Positions 10,669 through 21,800 of a DNA stretch of 64,000 nt are shown here, piece after piece. Source of the stretch: Lachancea dasiensis (lineage: Eukaryota; Ascomycota; Saccharomycetes; Saccharomycetales; Saccharomycetaceae); assembly GCA_900074725.1 (NCBI GenBank), contig LT598458.1, forward strand, positions 620,001 to 684,000, read 5' to 3'. Position 1 is the stretch's first letter, and the number at the start of each line of letters is the position of its first letter. A program made the translations under genes and the position numbers. The notes beneath the pieces are model-generated. The model worked only from the letters and a program-made list of their open reading frames with translations, was not told the origin of the DNA and made no database searches.

Positions 10669-11694
10669 ATGGATTTCACAAGTCGCCCACGGATGCTGCC
10701 CATAGCCATACAAAACGGAAGGCACCGGTCGCTGCCGCCGCTGCTACTGCCGGACGTTTCCCGGCTTGGCGTGGTGTCATCGTCCGCCGCACATGCACTG
10801 CAAATGCCTCCCGGGACCAGACTGTCGGGCGTGGAAGGGCAACCACGTGGAGGACTCGAGTCGCTGGCGCGCATCGCCGTGGCCAACGACGTGTCGCCCG
10901 TGCACCGCCCGCTGCAACACCCACACTTCCAGCACCCGCCGCTGCCGCTGGCGGCGCCCAGCGCTGCGCCCGTGCGCGCGCCTGGCTCGTCGCCTGTGGG
11001 CCCGTCTGCGAGTCTTCCGGCAAGCACCGCCGTTGCCGCGGCGCCCGCAGCGCCGGCGACACCGGCCCCGCGCGCCTCTAAGCGACAACGCGCAGGTCCC
11101 TCCTGCGATACCTGCAGGCTCAAGAAGATCAAGTGCGACGCCCGCATCCAGACGCTGTGGCAGCACGAGACGCTCATCATGTTCAACGGCAACCGCCAGG
11201 AGTCGCTGCACGTGATACTCACTGCGGACGACGCGCAAGCGGTTTTGGAGCTGCACCAGCGCCACGTCGGCAGCGCCGGTGGCGCTGGCGGAGAGGCCAG
11301 CGACGACAAGACAGAACCAACGTCGCCGCAGTCGCCTTCTTCTTCGTCGTCCTGGGCCTCGTATGTGCAGGCGGTCTTGCGCGAGCAGGCTGGCCCCAAG
11401 CGCGACTCTGCCGAGGAGCTTGTGCGTCACGTGGACAAGCTGATCCTGTTCCAACCGTGTGCATCGTGTACGAAGGCGATACGGCCTGTGTCGCGGGAGT
11501 CCGGTGGTTCTTCCCCGGTGGCCAAGAGCCCATCCGCGGCCGCACTCCCTGCCAACACGCTGGGGTGCTGTAGTTTCGCCAAGGGTTACACGAGAGCGGA
11601 TATCACTCTGTTCTCGAGGCTGGGCCAAAAGCTCGGCGCGAGGACCCAGCTCTCGGACTTTACGGTGAACGACTACAAGAAAGCGGGCTATTGA
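10669..11694 (+). CDS. SUT1: Zn(II)2Cys6-type regulator, Sut1/Sut2 family
   Basis: A 341-residue nuclear regulator. The DNA-binding cluster begins SCDTCRLKKIKCDA (C146, C149, C156). As in S. cerevisiae Sut1 and Sut2 the second half of the cluster is displaced: the matching CASC motif appears at C264 and C267, after HVDKLILFQP, and is followed by a late Cys pair and the signature FAKGYTRADITLFSR; the C-terminus DYKKAGY also fits the family. The first 140 residues are Ala/Pro-rich and unstructured. Sut1 and Sut2 control sterol uptake, filamentation and mating genes under low oxygen. SUT1 lies beside RAD54 in S. cerevisiae (YGL162W) and SUT2 beside HAA1 (YPR009W), so this is the unduplicated counterpart. 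The gene is notably GC-rich, and a 307-codon antisense ORF over it is a frame shadow. Confidence 0.9.
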   Translation: MDFTSRPRMLPIAIQNGRHRSLPPLLLPDVSRLGVVSSSAAHALQMPPGTRLSGVEGQPRGGLESLARIAVANDVSPVHRPLQHPHFQHPPLPLAAPSAAPVRAPGSSPVGPSASLPASTAVAAAPAAPATPAPRASKRQRAGPSCDTCRLKKIKCDARIQTLWQHETLIMFNGNRQESLHVILTADDAQAVLELHQRHVGSAGGAGGEASDDKTEPTSPQSPSSSSSWASYVQAVLREQAGPKRDSAEELVRHVDKLILFQPCASCTKAIRPVSRESGGSSPVAKSPSAAALPANTLGCCSFAKGYTRADITLFSRLGQKLGARTQLSDFTVNDYKKAGY

Positions 11695-12330
11695 CAGCAT
11701 AAAGAAGAAAGAAATGGGTGTTTCTGGTCTCTACCAGACACCGCCGCGCGCACGCCTCGCCCATTCATCAACAAAAATTTGACGTTTTTGCATAATGGAG
11801 GGAGTTCCTTAATTGTGAGGTTTCACCTCCCTCCACCTCCAGTATTTAGATATTAGATAGACAGTTTATAGTATATAGTTCAGGCATATTTCCCATTCAG
11901 AACGCGATACTGCCAACCAGTCGGTCCATGGGGTCTGCTTGGTGCTGGGCCACCGAGAACACAGACGGCATGCAAACCAATATCACTGTTTCCTTCGCTG
12001 ACGCTTTTGAGTGACCTCAAAGAATCGCCGAAAAAGAAAAGAAATTTTTGCATGGAAAACTCAACCTCCATCAGCTCGGTGACATCTCAGTGATGAGGCA
12101 ACGACACGAATGCCCCTTCCACGACAACTTTATGCATGGCGTAACGTCACTCTTCGCACTATTGTTTCTCTTTTCTACGGCCCAATATCAGGTCTAGCTC
12201 TGCCCTCTAGTTAGCTTCTGCTTCTGCACGCCCTAGAAGGTTTGGGCCCAAAAATTGGCCAGCTCTCGAGTAATCTGTATCTTATTCTTGAATGACATTA
12301 CCTAACGCACTTCACAAACATCATACCTCT
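11695..12330. other. Convergent intergenic region SUT1/YIP5
   Basis: 636 bp between two convergent genes. It is AT-rich near 11840-11880 and presumably holds both 3' ends. I see no gene in it. Confidence 0.5.
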
Positions 12331-13095
12331 TCACGACGCCCATGAATTGAATGCAAGTCTTAGTGTAGCTGCGCATATAGCACTCACTGACGCTGCAATG
12401 GCCCACAACTTCTTCCCATCGGATTCCTCAGGACCTTTGAATTGTCGATAGAGAAACAACGTTGTGTGCAAAACCCCTACCGTAGCAACAGTAATATGTC
12501 CCACCAACAGGACCGCTCCTGGCAGCAAATCTACTAGCAGCCGCAGGACGAAAAATGCTGCCGCCAGTGGTACCCAAATTACCATTGAGTAACCGTATAT
12601 GCTAACCAACTCTACTATCCCCCATCCGCTTTGGATTTTGAACAAAAATCTGGCCACAATGTGAACCACGAGCGGAGTCGCCAAACCATAAAATGGGACC
12701 ATGACCAAATATGGCATCAGCTCATGGCCTGCCACAGATGGAGGTAGTCCATGTATCAATCCAAGCACCAGCGTTGACAGACTTCGGCTCAAATAAAGTG
12801 CTGCTGCAACTGTCAATGTCACCCACGTCGGCGCATACAGGTCCGGTTCGTAAACTCCTTCTGATTCCAGTGACTGCAGCTTCAGAGCGCTTTTAAGTCT
12901 TGACCTCAATAGTTCATCCTCAACTTGATACAGCTCGGCATATTTTCCGCCTGACGGTGTACCTCCTTTAGCAGTGTGCAAATCAGCTGAAATTGGTGCT
13001 TCCGAACTCATTGGTCCATCGATTGCGGACCCATAACTATTTTTTGCGTAATCATTGGCAACGTAGTCATCAGCAAACGGATTAGGTTCATCCAT
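12331..13095 (-). CDS. YIP5: Yip5, Rab-binding membrane protein
   Basis: A 254-residue Yip1-domain protein of Golgi/ER-derived vesicles, a family that binds prenylated Rab GTPases. The hydrophilic N-terminal half begins MDEPNPFADDYVAND, the acidic NPF-containing start typical of the family. Five hydrophobic segments follow from about residue 110, including the conserved YGYSMVIWVPLAA stretch. S. cerevisiae Yip5 is somewhat longer (310 residues). The first ATG is at 13095; an upstream in-frame GTG is not a credible start. In S. cerevisiae YIP5 is next to SUT1 (YGL161C-YGL162W) as here. Confidence 0.9.
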   Translation of the reverse strand: MDEPNPFADDYVANDYAKNSYGSAIDGPMSSEAPISADLHTAKGGTPSGGKYAELYQVEDELLRSRLKSALKLQSLESEGVYEPDLYAPTWVTLTVAAALYLSRSLSTLVLGLIHGLPPSVAGHELMPYLVMVPFYGLATPLVVHIVARFLFKIQSGWGIVELVSIYGYSMVIWVPLAAAFFVLRLLVDLLPGAVLLVGHITVATVGVLHTTLFLYRQFKGPEESDGKKLWAIAASVSAICAATLRLAFNSWAS

Positions 13096-13325
13096 TGTCA
13101 CCTCGTTAGCGTTCACTGTTTAGTGCTGAGTTGCAGGAATATAACATGAGACTTGATTACTGCCTGGATTTACATCGTGTAACATGATCTTCATTGACCA
13201 GACTTAGATCGAGTTAGCTTAGAAGAAAATGCTATGTTCAAATCTAGTGGGTCCAACACTTGATTGCCTTAAGCCCAAAAGATCTTCAGCCATTCTGGTA
13301 CTAATACAAGATTTGCGCAAAAACT

Positions 13326-13396
13326 TGCGCAAGCCCGGAATCGAACCGGGGGCCCAACGATGGCAACGTTGGATTTTACCACTAAACCACTTGCGC
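13326..13396 (-). tRNA. tRNA-Gly (GCC)
   Basis: 71-nt intronless tRNA. Acceptor stem GCGCAAG pairs with CTTGCGC, discriminator is A, the anticodon loop TTGCCAT sits between CAACG and CGTTG, and the T-arm B box is GGTTCGATTCC. A TTTTT run just past the 3' end serves as the pol III terminator. Confidence 0.97.
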
Positions 13397-14396
13397 TTTA
13401 GATGTTTACTTAAAAGGTAAACTAATCTATATAGGCGTGTTTCTGTCATGGGGATCGTCGTCAACAATTATTATATTATCAACTGGAAGAACTAAGGTTA
13501 CTTAACGGCTACAAGACCGAGTAGATCTCGTTGGTTTTCATTATTGATTACTTCTTTCTATATCTAACCTTGCTATTTCTTCTGATTCACCGGCTTCATT
13601 TATATGGTTGTCCTGTTTCGGACTCAACCGTGAGGAAGTTCACACTGCGGCACAAACCTTGCGTCATCTCGAAATCCTGACCGAGGCTAGTGGGGATTGT
13701 CTCATGCTGTCTTATCCTTTTTCATAACATTGTAAACTCGCTGGCTGAGTTCTGACTCGCCTATCATTATTACCATTCATGTCATTTTCACTATTCCTGT
13801 CGCTGTACCGCAGGAATAAATAAACAGATGTATATCTGGCCACCCGAATTTGATAGAAATTGCAATCGAGCTAAAGAAAGCTCTGATTATATCTGCTATA
13901 CTATTCCTTCATATGTACTCCTATGTATATGATATCTCTTTGAGACGGGCGACGTCTAATTTCATTTACACCAATTATAAGTTAGATCATATTGCTTAAA
14001 ACCCAAAAAGCATGTTCTCGAAGATACTACACTCGTCCGAAGGCCACATACTGTAAAAATTGATTCCCAAATAAGAGTAGGAGTACGTACTTGTTCGCTG
14101 AAAAGGAAATGACTTTATAGTCGACACCTGTTTTGTGTTTCGGGTATAGTTGAAGCGACTGTATTATAAATTCCTTTGGTTTTGAACCTCAGTAGATGAA
14201 TCAAGGCAGTATTTATCGATGTGGTTTACGTACGATCAGAAAACTGTTACTATAGGCGAGGCGAGAGAATCTCTTGTTTATGTTGAATGCTTCTATTTGT
14301 TCGTGTGGCATGCTATTGGCTAATTCACTGGCCCAAGATGTCAAATTTTGGCATCGATTAAGAGCTCATCGCGAGATACCGTAAACGTTGTGGTGG
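13397..14396. other. Intergenic region tRNA-Gly to SUA5
   Basis: 1 kb of moderately AT-rich DNA without a coding frame. As the upstream flank of a tRNA gene it is a favoured target for Ty elements, but I find no clear TG...CA-bounded LTR or target-site duplication. The right end carries a PAC motif next to SUA5. Confidence 0.4.
14365..14372 (-). promoter_or_regulatory. PAC motif before SUA5
   Basis: CTCATCGC, the complement of GCGATGAG, lies 24 bp before the SUA5 ATG. PAC is bound by Pbf1/Pbf2 (Dot6/Tod6) and marks ribosome-biogenesis and translation genes. It is so close to the ATG that the true transcript start may lie downstream, or an internal ATG may be used. Confidence 0.45.
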
Positions 14397-15602
14397 ATGA
14401 TTAGAAGGTTCATGATGACGTTGAACTTCGAAACCAGGGTCCTCAAAGTAAACCCAAAGGCAATCCATTTCACTCCGAATGCGCACGTAGATGGATCTCT
14501 CCCGACCATCACAGACCCGGAGACGGAAAAGAATCTTTTGGAAGCGGCAAAAGTGATAAGGGACACAAACAACACTGTGGGATTTCCCACAGAAACTGTA
14601 TACGGTCTGGGAGGCTCTTCCTTAAATGACGACAGCGTTTTAAACATCTACAAAGCTAAAAATCGGCCAAGTGACAATCCGCTGATCAGTCATATTGCGT
14701 CCATCGACCAACTGAATCGGAAGATTTATGGACAATCTGAAACTTCTGATGTGCTGCAAAATATTCCTAAAATTTACCACAGTTTAATAGAAAAACTCTG
14801 GCCTGGACCTCTTACTGTTTTGTTACCTGTACCTGAACAATCCACATTATCAAAGTTGACAACTGCCGATCAGCCTACGTTTGCGGTAAGAATTCCATCT
14901 AATCCTGTAGCAAGGGCTCTGATTGCCCTCAGTGATACTCCAATTGCAGCACCTTCTGCTAACCAGTCTACTCGTCCGTCTCCGACGCTTGCATCGCATG
15001 TTTACCACGACTTGAAGGGCCGCATCCCGCTGATTTTGGACGGAGGCGCATGTACAGTTGGGGTTGAAAGTACAGTGGTAGATGGACTTGTTTCTCCTCC
15101 TCTTTTGCTGCGTCCTGGTGGCTTCACTTGGGAACAAATACGAAGCATGGGTGGCGAAGACTGGGCCAAATGCAAAGTAGAAAATAAAAGAACTGTTGAA
15201 GAGGGTGAAAAAGTGCGAACACCTGGAATGAAATATCGTCACTATTCTCCTCGTGCGAAAGTGATTCTGTTCGCGCCAGAGGACATCTCGTCAGACCTAC
15301 CAGAACGTCTAGATGGGGTGAGAAAGTCCATCAACGAGCATGCAAAGGATTCTCAAAGATTTGCAGTGCTTTCGACTCTTATCTTTCCAAACAACTTAAT
15401 AACTGACCCCCGGGTAGTGTACAAGTCTCTTGGCACAACAAGCATAGAAATACAGACTAATCTTTTTGCAAGCTTGAGGGAAGTCGACGAAATGGAAAAC
15501 GTCGAGCTCATTTTTGTCGAAGGTATAAGTGAGGAAGGCGAAGGACTGGCGGTGATGAATAGACTTAGGAAAGCTGCAAGTAATAATGTAATTTTATTTT
15601 AA
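14397..15602 (+). CDS. SUA5: Sua5, threonylcarbamoyl-AMP synthase
   Basis: A 401-residue enzyme that makes threonylcarbamoyl-AMP from threonine, bicarbonate and ATP, the first step of t6A formation at position 37 of ANN-decoding tRNAs. The YrdC-type domain contains [23 protein letters not shown] and the [13 protein letters not shown] motif. The C-terminal Sua5 domain follows the linker [15 protein letters not shown] and ends [18 protein letters not shown]. Three in-frame ATGs (14397, 14412, 14415) precede the first conserved segment. The longest form begins MIRRF, a short basic stretch that could aid mitochondrial entry, and the shorter forms would be cytosolic, as proposed for S. cerevisiae Sua5. 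It converges on PMR1. Confidence 0.95.
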   Translation: MIRRFMMTLNFETRVLKVNPKAIHFTPNAHVDGSLPTITDPETEKNLLEAAKVIRDTNNTVGFPTETVYGLGGSSLNDDSVLNIYKAKNRPSDNPLISHIASIDQLNRKIYGQSETSDVLQNIPKIYHSLIEKLWPGPLTVLLPVPEQSTLSKLTTADQPTFAVRIPSNPVARALIALSDTPIAAPSANQSTRPSPTLASHVYHDLKGRIPLILDGGACTVGVESTVVDGLVSPPLLLRPGGFTWEQIRSMGGEDWAKCKVENKRTVEEGEKVRTPGMKYRHYSPRAKVILFAPEDISSDLPERLDGVRKSINEHAKDSQRFAVLSTLIFPNNLITDPRVVYKSLGTTSIEIQTNLFASLREVDEMENVELIFVEGISEEGEGLAVMNRLRKAASNNVILF

Positions 15603-15639
15603 GGAAAACGAAATGTTCTAACATGTATGACCGCTTTAT

Positions 15640-15909
15640 CTAAACTACAGAGTAGTAATATGGGTCGTTCAACCTTTGCTTTTTTCTAAACCATTTTCTG
15701 GCCTCATCTGCGATGAAAACAGTGCTGCTGAGTAAAAATAAAAAGATCAAGTCGCCAATGCTTAGGCTTTCAGTCTTAAATATCCTTTGGAAGAATGGAA
15801 CAATAAATGGCACATAGTTGTCCAAGCAGCGAGAAGCCTACCGCATAATTAAACATGTTGTTGGCAAATACACCGATTTCAAATATCGACTTCGTAGAAT
15901 GGCGACAAG
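15640..15909 (-). pseudogene. PMR1: Out-of-frame 3' portion of PMR1
   Basis: Downstream of the PMR1 stop at 15910 the DNA still encodes the conserved Pmr1 C-terminus, but in two other frames. The first part reads [16 protein letters not shown] and [18 protein letters not shown]; the last part reads [17 protein letters not shown] and ends at the TAG at 15640, only 37 bp from the end of convergent SUA5, where a complete PMR1 would be expected to stop. Together these would supply the last transmembrane helices. Compared with the S. cerevisiae frame, one base is missing in the A/T homopolymer at 15929-15935 and one is extra near 15804-15808. The coding signal between them is well preserved. Confidence 0.8.
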
Positions 15910-18456
15910 CTAGAGCGTTGAACATGTCAAAAAAACAAAGCATGTAAATGTCATTGTTGTGTCCCTTGCCGTAATTTGTCCATCTTCTGTCATCTCCTTT
16001 ATGAAAATGTAGATTGTGCCAACAATGATTAATGCAGCACTTTGCAAGAGCCTTTTGAAAACATCAACAGTCAATATCTTATCGGTTCGCTTACGTGGAG
16101 GCTTTTGCATGACTTCATGATCGACGGGCTCGACACCTAAACTTTGAGCAGGGGGGCCATCCATTAAAATATTAATCCACAAAATTTGCATCGCATTAAG
16201 AGGATTTGGTAACTTGAAGGCTGTTGAAATAGCAACCAGAGATAAGGCTGCAACAGATGTAGATAGTTGAAAGGTCAAAAAGTTTTGAATATTATTGAAA
16301 ATCCCTTTTCCTTCTTCTATCGCTGTCAGAATCGTGCTGAAATCGTCGTCAGTCAGAACCATGTCTGAGGCTTCCTTGGCGACATCCGTACCCATTTTTC
16401 CCATTGAAACCCCGATATCGGCAAGCTTCAACGCAGGAGCGTCATTTACACCATCACCTGTCATAGCTACAATGTCGCCTCGTTTTTGCAAGGCACTGAC
16501 AATATTCAATTTGTGTTCAGGAGTAGCACGGGCAAATATGTTGACGTGATCGATGATGCTCGCCAATTGATCTTCAGTCATATTGTCCAGTCTGTCTCCG
16601 GTCAATACAGCCGTCTCAGGGTTCACAACCGGAATACCAATTTGCCTTGCAATATTAACGGCTGTATTTTCAGCATCACCGGTTATCATGATGATATGAA
16701 CTGAGCCTTCGGAAAGCCTCTCCACAGCAGCCTTAACGGTCGAGCGTGGCGGATCATTCATCCCCAACAATCCGGCAAAAGTCAACCCACTGATTTCGCC
16801 CTCAGTGAATGGTTTTTCGGATGGGTTAGAGACTTCTAATTGAGCAAATGCCAAAGTACGCAAACCCTCTGAAGCAAGAGTGTTCGCGCTATCACTGATG
16901 ACATTTTTGAGACCATTATCAAGCTTTACGACCTTACCTTCAGCATTAATGAAGTGAGTTGATTTCTCAAGAATCTTTTCGTACGCACCCTTCACATAAA
17001 TTGCGGTCTTCCCATTAGAGTCTGTGGCCTTCACCGCCATGAATTTTCGCTTTGAGCTGAAAGAGATTTCTGCTACCCTCGTAACCCGAGAACGTTGGTC
17101 GTCCAGTCCAAACTTTCTTAAGACCTCTAGCAAAGCAATGTCTGTTGGGTTTCCTAGAAATTTTACATGCTCTTGGGAATAGGTAGAATTGTTGCAAATG
17201 TTACCGATGCGTAGTGTTGCCAGAACGTCGTCACTCAAATGGTTTTTGAAATTGCTATTATTGGCTCCAGATAGATTCATAATGTTAGACTTATTTGACA
17301 TAGTCCCGAGGCACCATAACTTACTGACGGTCATGTGGTTAGCTGTGAGCGTCCCAGTTTTATCAGAACAAATCACATTCACGGAACCTAAGGTTTCAAC
17401 ACTAGGAAGGCGTCTTATGATAGCTCTCCGTTTGGCCATTCGCAAAACACCAAGTGCCAGTGTTACTGTCACAATAATTGGTAATCCTTCTGGGATGGCA
17501 GCGACCGCTAACGAGACCGATATCTGAAACATCTCCAACCAGGATCTTCCTTGTATTATTCCGATTAAGCAAATAACGCCTATCAATCCAAAACTTAGCA
17601 AGGACAGATCTTTTCCCAATTTGTCCATAGCCGTTTGAAGAGGAGTCTTGGGCTTTTCAATTGAATTCATCATTTCGAACACTTTTCCGAAAGCTGTGTT
17701 TTTGGCAGTGCCAACCACTATTCCCTTTCCATGACCTTCGCGAACTAGCGTTCCCATGTATGCGATGCAAGTTCTATCGGCCAATGGAACCAAAGATCCT
17801 GGGATATCGTTGTAGCTATCTTTGGAGACCTGCTGAGTTGACTTATGAACAGGCTCATTTTCACCGGTCAAATTGCTTTCGTCAATAGATAAGTCGACCG
17901 CTTTGACAATCCTCAAGTCTGCAGGAATTCTGTCGCCAACGCCGAAGTGGACTAAATCGCCGGGAACTAAGACGGAAGCCAACAACCTCGACTCTTGACC
18001 AGCCCTGATTAAGTGACATTCTGCGGGAACCAAGCGATTGAGAGCTTCAATGGATTTCTCAGAGCGGTGCTCCTGAACAAATCCCACAGTAACTACTATT
18101 ATAATTGCCAGCGTTATACTGACGGCATCGTCTATATTGCCCATGACGAAACTCACCGCCGCAGACCCTATCAGCAGCATTATCAAAGGATCGCTGACGA
18201 ACGTTCCTAAAAATTTCCGCCAAAGCGGTTCATCTTCATCTGCTGTTATCTCATTGATCCCATACGCTTGCTGGCGGTTTCTCACTTCGTTGATATTAGG
18301 AAGACCATTTTGGACATTAGTTCCCAAGGCAGCTGCAGCTTCTTCTACACTCATCGTACAGAACTCTAATGAAGGACTGGGGGTATTCGATGCCTCTGAG
18401 GGCAAAATACCACCCTCTGTGCCCCGAACGACCGATTCAAATGGATTATCGCTCAT
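15910..18456 (-). CDS. PMR1: Pmr1 Ca2+/Mn2+ P-type ATPase, interrupted near the C-terminus
   Basis: Golgi pump that loads Ca2+ and Mn2+ into the secretory pathway. The frame gives 848 residues against 950 in S. cerevisiae. Present are the N-terminal EF-like region, transmembrane pairs 1-2 and 3-4 with the PEGLP motif, the phosphorylation site DKTGTLT, the KGA nucleotide-binding motif, the hinge [12 protein letters not shown], and the segment around [16 protein letters not shown]. The frame ends just after [14 protein letters not shown], losing roughly the last 100 residues including the final membrane helices, which a working pump needs. The missing part lies immediately downstream in other frames (separate entry). 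Either this copy is recently broken or the sequence contains base-calling errors. The order PMR1-SUA5 matches S. cerevisiae YGL167C/YGL169W. Confidence 0.93.
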   Translation of the reverse strand: MSDNPFESVVRGTEGGILPSEASNTPSPSLEFCTMSVEEAAAALGTNVQNGLPNINEVRNRQQAYGINEITADEDEPLWRKFLGTFVSDPLIMLLIGSAAVSFVMGNIDDAVSITLAIIIVVTVGFVQEHRSEKSIEALNRLVPAECHLIRAGQESRLLASVLVPGDLVHFGVGDRIPADLRIVKAVDLSIDESNLTGENEPVHKSTQQVSKDSYNDIPGSLVPLADRTCIAYMGTLVREGHGKGIVVGTAKNTAFGKVFEMMNSIEKPKTPLQTAMDKLGKDLSLLSFGLIGVICLIGIIQGRSWLEMFQISVSLAVAAIPEGLPIIVTVTLALGVLRMAKRRAIIRRLPSVETLGSVNVICSDKTGTLTANHMTVSKLWCLGTMSNKSNIMNLSGANNSNFKNHLSDDVLATLRIGNICNNSTYSQEHVKFLGNPTDIALLEVLRKFGLDDQRSRVTRVAEISFSSKRKFMAVKATDSNGKTAIYVKGAYEKILEKSTHFINAEGKVVKLDNGLKNVISDSANTLASEGLRTLAFAQLEVSNPSEKPFTEGEISGLTFAGLLGMNDPPRSTVKAAVERLSEGSVHIIMITGDAENTAVNIARQIGIPVVNPETAVLTGDRLDNMTEDQLASIIDHVNIFARATPEHKLNIVSALQKRGDIVAMTGDGVNDAPALKLADIGVSMGKMGTDVAKEASDMVLTDDDFSTILTAIEEGKGIFNNIQNFLTFQLSTSVAALSLVAISTAFKLPNPLNAMQILWINILMDGPPAQSLGVEPVDHEVMQKPPRKRTDKILTVDVFKRLLQSAALIIVGTIYIFIKEMTEDGQITARDTTMTFTCFVFLTCSTL

Positions 18457-18853
18457 ATTGCAATAACTTTAGTCTCGATAGAGGTTGAAATATATTGCGC
18501 AGAGACTCCAGCTTGTTTCCTGAAAAGAGAGAAGTTTACCAATGAGTAACAATGACCTGGAGCTGCCGTTAAAGTCAGAATGTGAGGCCTTTTATAGTGT
18601 TGGAATGGCGTCTTGCTAAGGTTTACAAGAATCTCGATTTATTTGATCCATATTTTGATGATTTTTGACGCTGAAATAGTATGTCGTACATGAGTATATA
18701 ACTAAGAGTTCTGTCACACGAACGGCGCCAAGGCTACATTCTAACAGTGATTGAGTTGCCGAGTAGATGAGATTTAGACTATGTTACTGAAGTATACATA
18801 TCATATATTGACAGGCTATCTGCCTTATGGTACAATTTTGGTATTTATATCAA
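18457..18853. other. Intergenic region between PMR1 and RPA135
   Basis: About 400 bp of AT-rich DNA holding the PMR1 promoter and the RPA135 3' end. No gene or clear motif is seen. Confidence 0.5.
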
Positions 18854-21800
18854 TCATTTAGGTTCAACATTGAAACGCAAGTTGATACCCATGGCAGCGA
18901 GTTCAGAGTCCAAATATTTCAAAACAAATGGAATAGCCACCGTAGTAGTATCGCCACCACCCACAAATTTGTTTCCTTGCCCGTCCTCCCAGATATGGGC
19001 GTCGTCAATGAATATTTGGTCGTCGCCTTGGTGCTGGGCCAGCAATTTTTTGGCATCATCAAATTTGAGAGCACAACGACGACAACGCACTGTAGCAAGG
19101 GACCCGATGCGAGGGACGCTGTATTGAGTGGTCAATAAAGCACCGCACTCTCGGCAGACAGCAGTTTGCGTGTAATCCGAGCAGTTGAGCAAACGGTCTT
19201 GTAATAAGAATGAAGTACCGTGGCCAATGAGTGCATCCCTTTCCATCTCCCCAACACGAATACCACCGTGGCGCTTTCTACCCTTGACTGGTTGCATTGT
19301 CAAACTATTGACAGGACCGGTAGAACGAACTTGGAATTTATCGTTCACCATGTGACGAAGCCTTTGGTAGTACACGACACCGATGTAGATATCAACTCTA
19401 AGCTCTTCACCAGTGGCACCCGAATACATAGGTTCGTTTCCGTGGTAGTTGTAACCAGCTTGCTTGAGCTGTTCACCAAAGTAGTCTGCAGGTGTGTTTT
19501 GCTCAGAGAAAGTCCATGGCGTCGAGTCGTGTGCAGTACCGTGCAGCGCGCCTGCCTTACCTGCCAGAGATTCGACAAACATACCAATAGTCATACGAGA
19601 AGGGAAAGCATGTGGATTAATGATAACGTCTGGCTGGATACCTGATTCGCTGAAGGGCATGTCAACGGTAGGCCATTTTCTGGAACACACACCTTTCTGG
19701 CCGTGTCTGGAAGAGAACTTGTCACCGATTTGCGGCGTTCTCCTTATGCGATATTTGATAGAAATGGATTGCAATTCCTGGAATTTGCTGGATTCGTCGC
19801 CGATCAGATTGACTTCTTCGATGTAGGCGGGCTCAGATGAATGATAGGTTTTGATTTTAGTTTTGTTCAGCGTGTCATCGAAGTATGCACAGATGGGGTC
19901 TCCTTCTTCGACATAGGAGCCAATCATTGGCAGCCCATCCTCATCTAGCTTATCTAACCATCCTTTTGGCCACTCATCATCACCGAAGCCGAAGTGTTGG
20001 GTTACGGGGTCACCGCGACTTCTATTCAGTGACAGGTCAACTTTTTCAACCTTATACATAGTACCGTAGCCGAACCCTCTTTCATCTGCTGATTTGTTGA
20101 CAATCATCGCATCATCCATATCGTAACCTGTGTATGAAATGACTGCTACAACCGCATTTGTACCGTTAGGGAAGTTGTCCATGCCGTAGTCATCGTAAAG
20201 GCTGGCTTTCACGATCGGGGTTTGGCCAGTTTGTAGTCGATATAGCTTATTATCAGAACGATGGCATAAAGCGACACCAGGGGTACCCATAGTTTGTTTA
20301 CCCATTTGACACTGGTACATATTTCTTGGAGATTGATTGAAATCAGAAAATGGGGTCAAGTTAGCCAAAATGGACAGTATGTTAGTTGGTGTGAACTCGA
20401 CGTGAGTATGAATGTTATTTCCAATTTCTTGGGGAGTAACTGCAATATTCATGTAAACTTGTTCGAAAGGACCAACAATGTCTTCTTTCCCGAGAGGAAG
20501 GTACTTAACGGGACGCATCATTCTTGAATGGCCACCAAATAGGTAAAGACCAGGATACTGACCTCCCGAGGAGGGAGGTACGTAACCAATTTCCAGGTCT
20601 AATGGTAAGCCTGGAGTTACTCCCTCTACTTTCCAAAATCTCAAGGTATCCGCAATGATTTTACCCTGCTCGTGGGAACACCATCCGATGATTTTCCCAT
20701 CCACTTGAACGCAGCACAATGAAGGGCCAGCAGCAAAGGTATGAGAGGCAGGGGCAACACCCAGGGAGAACAAGAGCGAAGGAATACGGGAGACGTCTGT
20801 CTGAGTTGTGGAAATTCTACACTTGTGAGCAAAATGGTTCAATAAACCGCATGGAGAACCATCCGGTGTGTGAACAGGGCATAAGAAACCCCAGGACTCG
20901 GGTAGTAGCTTTCTGACAGTAGTTGTCTTCAATTGGGCGAAAAAAGAGCCTCTGTGAACCATTCGGAAATGGGATATGAAACGGTAAAAGTTAATCTTTT
21001 CTGCAACAACGGTATAACCTGAAACTTGTTGCAAGTCGAGACCTGACTGCGACACCAGATTACCAGTTGACAAAAAGTACTGCAATTTAGCACCTATGTT
21101 CTCATTCACCCTCAAAAGTACTCTGGACATATACTTGCGGTCTTTAAAACTGACCGCTAGACCACGACCTACGTCTGACTGAATTTGAAGTCTGATATTT
21201 TGCAAGTACTCCTCAACCTTTTCCTTGATGATCATACCATAAAGGAAACCGCCCAACAAAACTTCCTGATGTTGTGTGGCGTCTGGATTGTCGGGAGAAC
21301 ATTCCCCTGCAACCAAGGAGTATAGTTTTCTAATCATAAAGAGCAACATCCGAGATTTGTCCTCGTTTTCTTCGCCCAAATGCACAAGCACAATACGTCT
21401 CAAAAGTTCCTGACCGACTTGGTAATCGGTTGCATCAGGTGCCGCTTGGAGTACGACCCGAAATTTGTCACCAAGATACTGCAAAATTTGACGGCGGTTC
21501 TGTAGCTGGCCGTACTTTTTCTTGTGGCCACGTAATAGCAGTTCTAAACGATCCGTCAAGAAAGAGTTAGACGTGTCAGAGCCAACTATACCGTCGAAGA
21601 CCTCTCTGTCATTCATTTCACATAGTGCTTTCAGGATCATCACGACCGGTATCAGATACTCATTCTTTCTCCACGAAAACCTGAAGGTTACTTCACCGTC
21701 ATTGAGGTAGTGTAGGACGTTGGTTTGCGATGTCTGATCTGGTCTCACTGATCTAATTTGGATACCGTACTGGGAATAGGAAGCACCTCTGTTGGCGAAA

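Noticed and set aside
10777-11700. Antisense ORFs of 285 and 307 codons over SUT1
   Set aside because: They are Arg/Gly-rich shadows of the GC-rich SUT1 coding strand; SUT1 itself carries conserved family motifs.
13397-14396. Possible solo LTR beside tRNA-Gly
   Set aside because: The region is AT-rich and in a typical insertion zone, but I could not define paired TG...CA ends or a target-site duplication.
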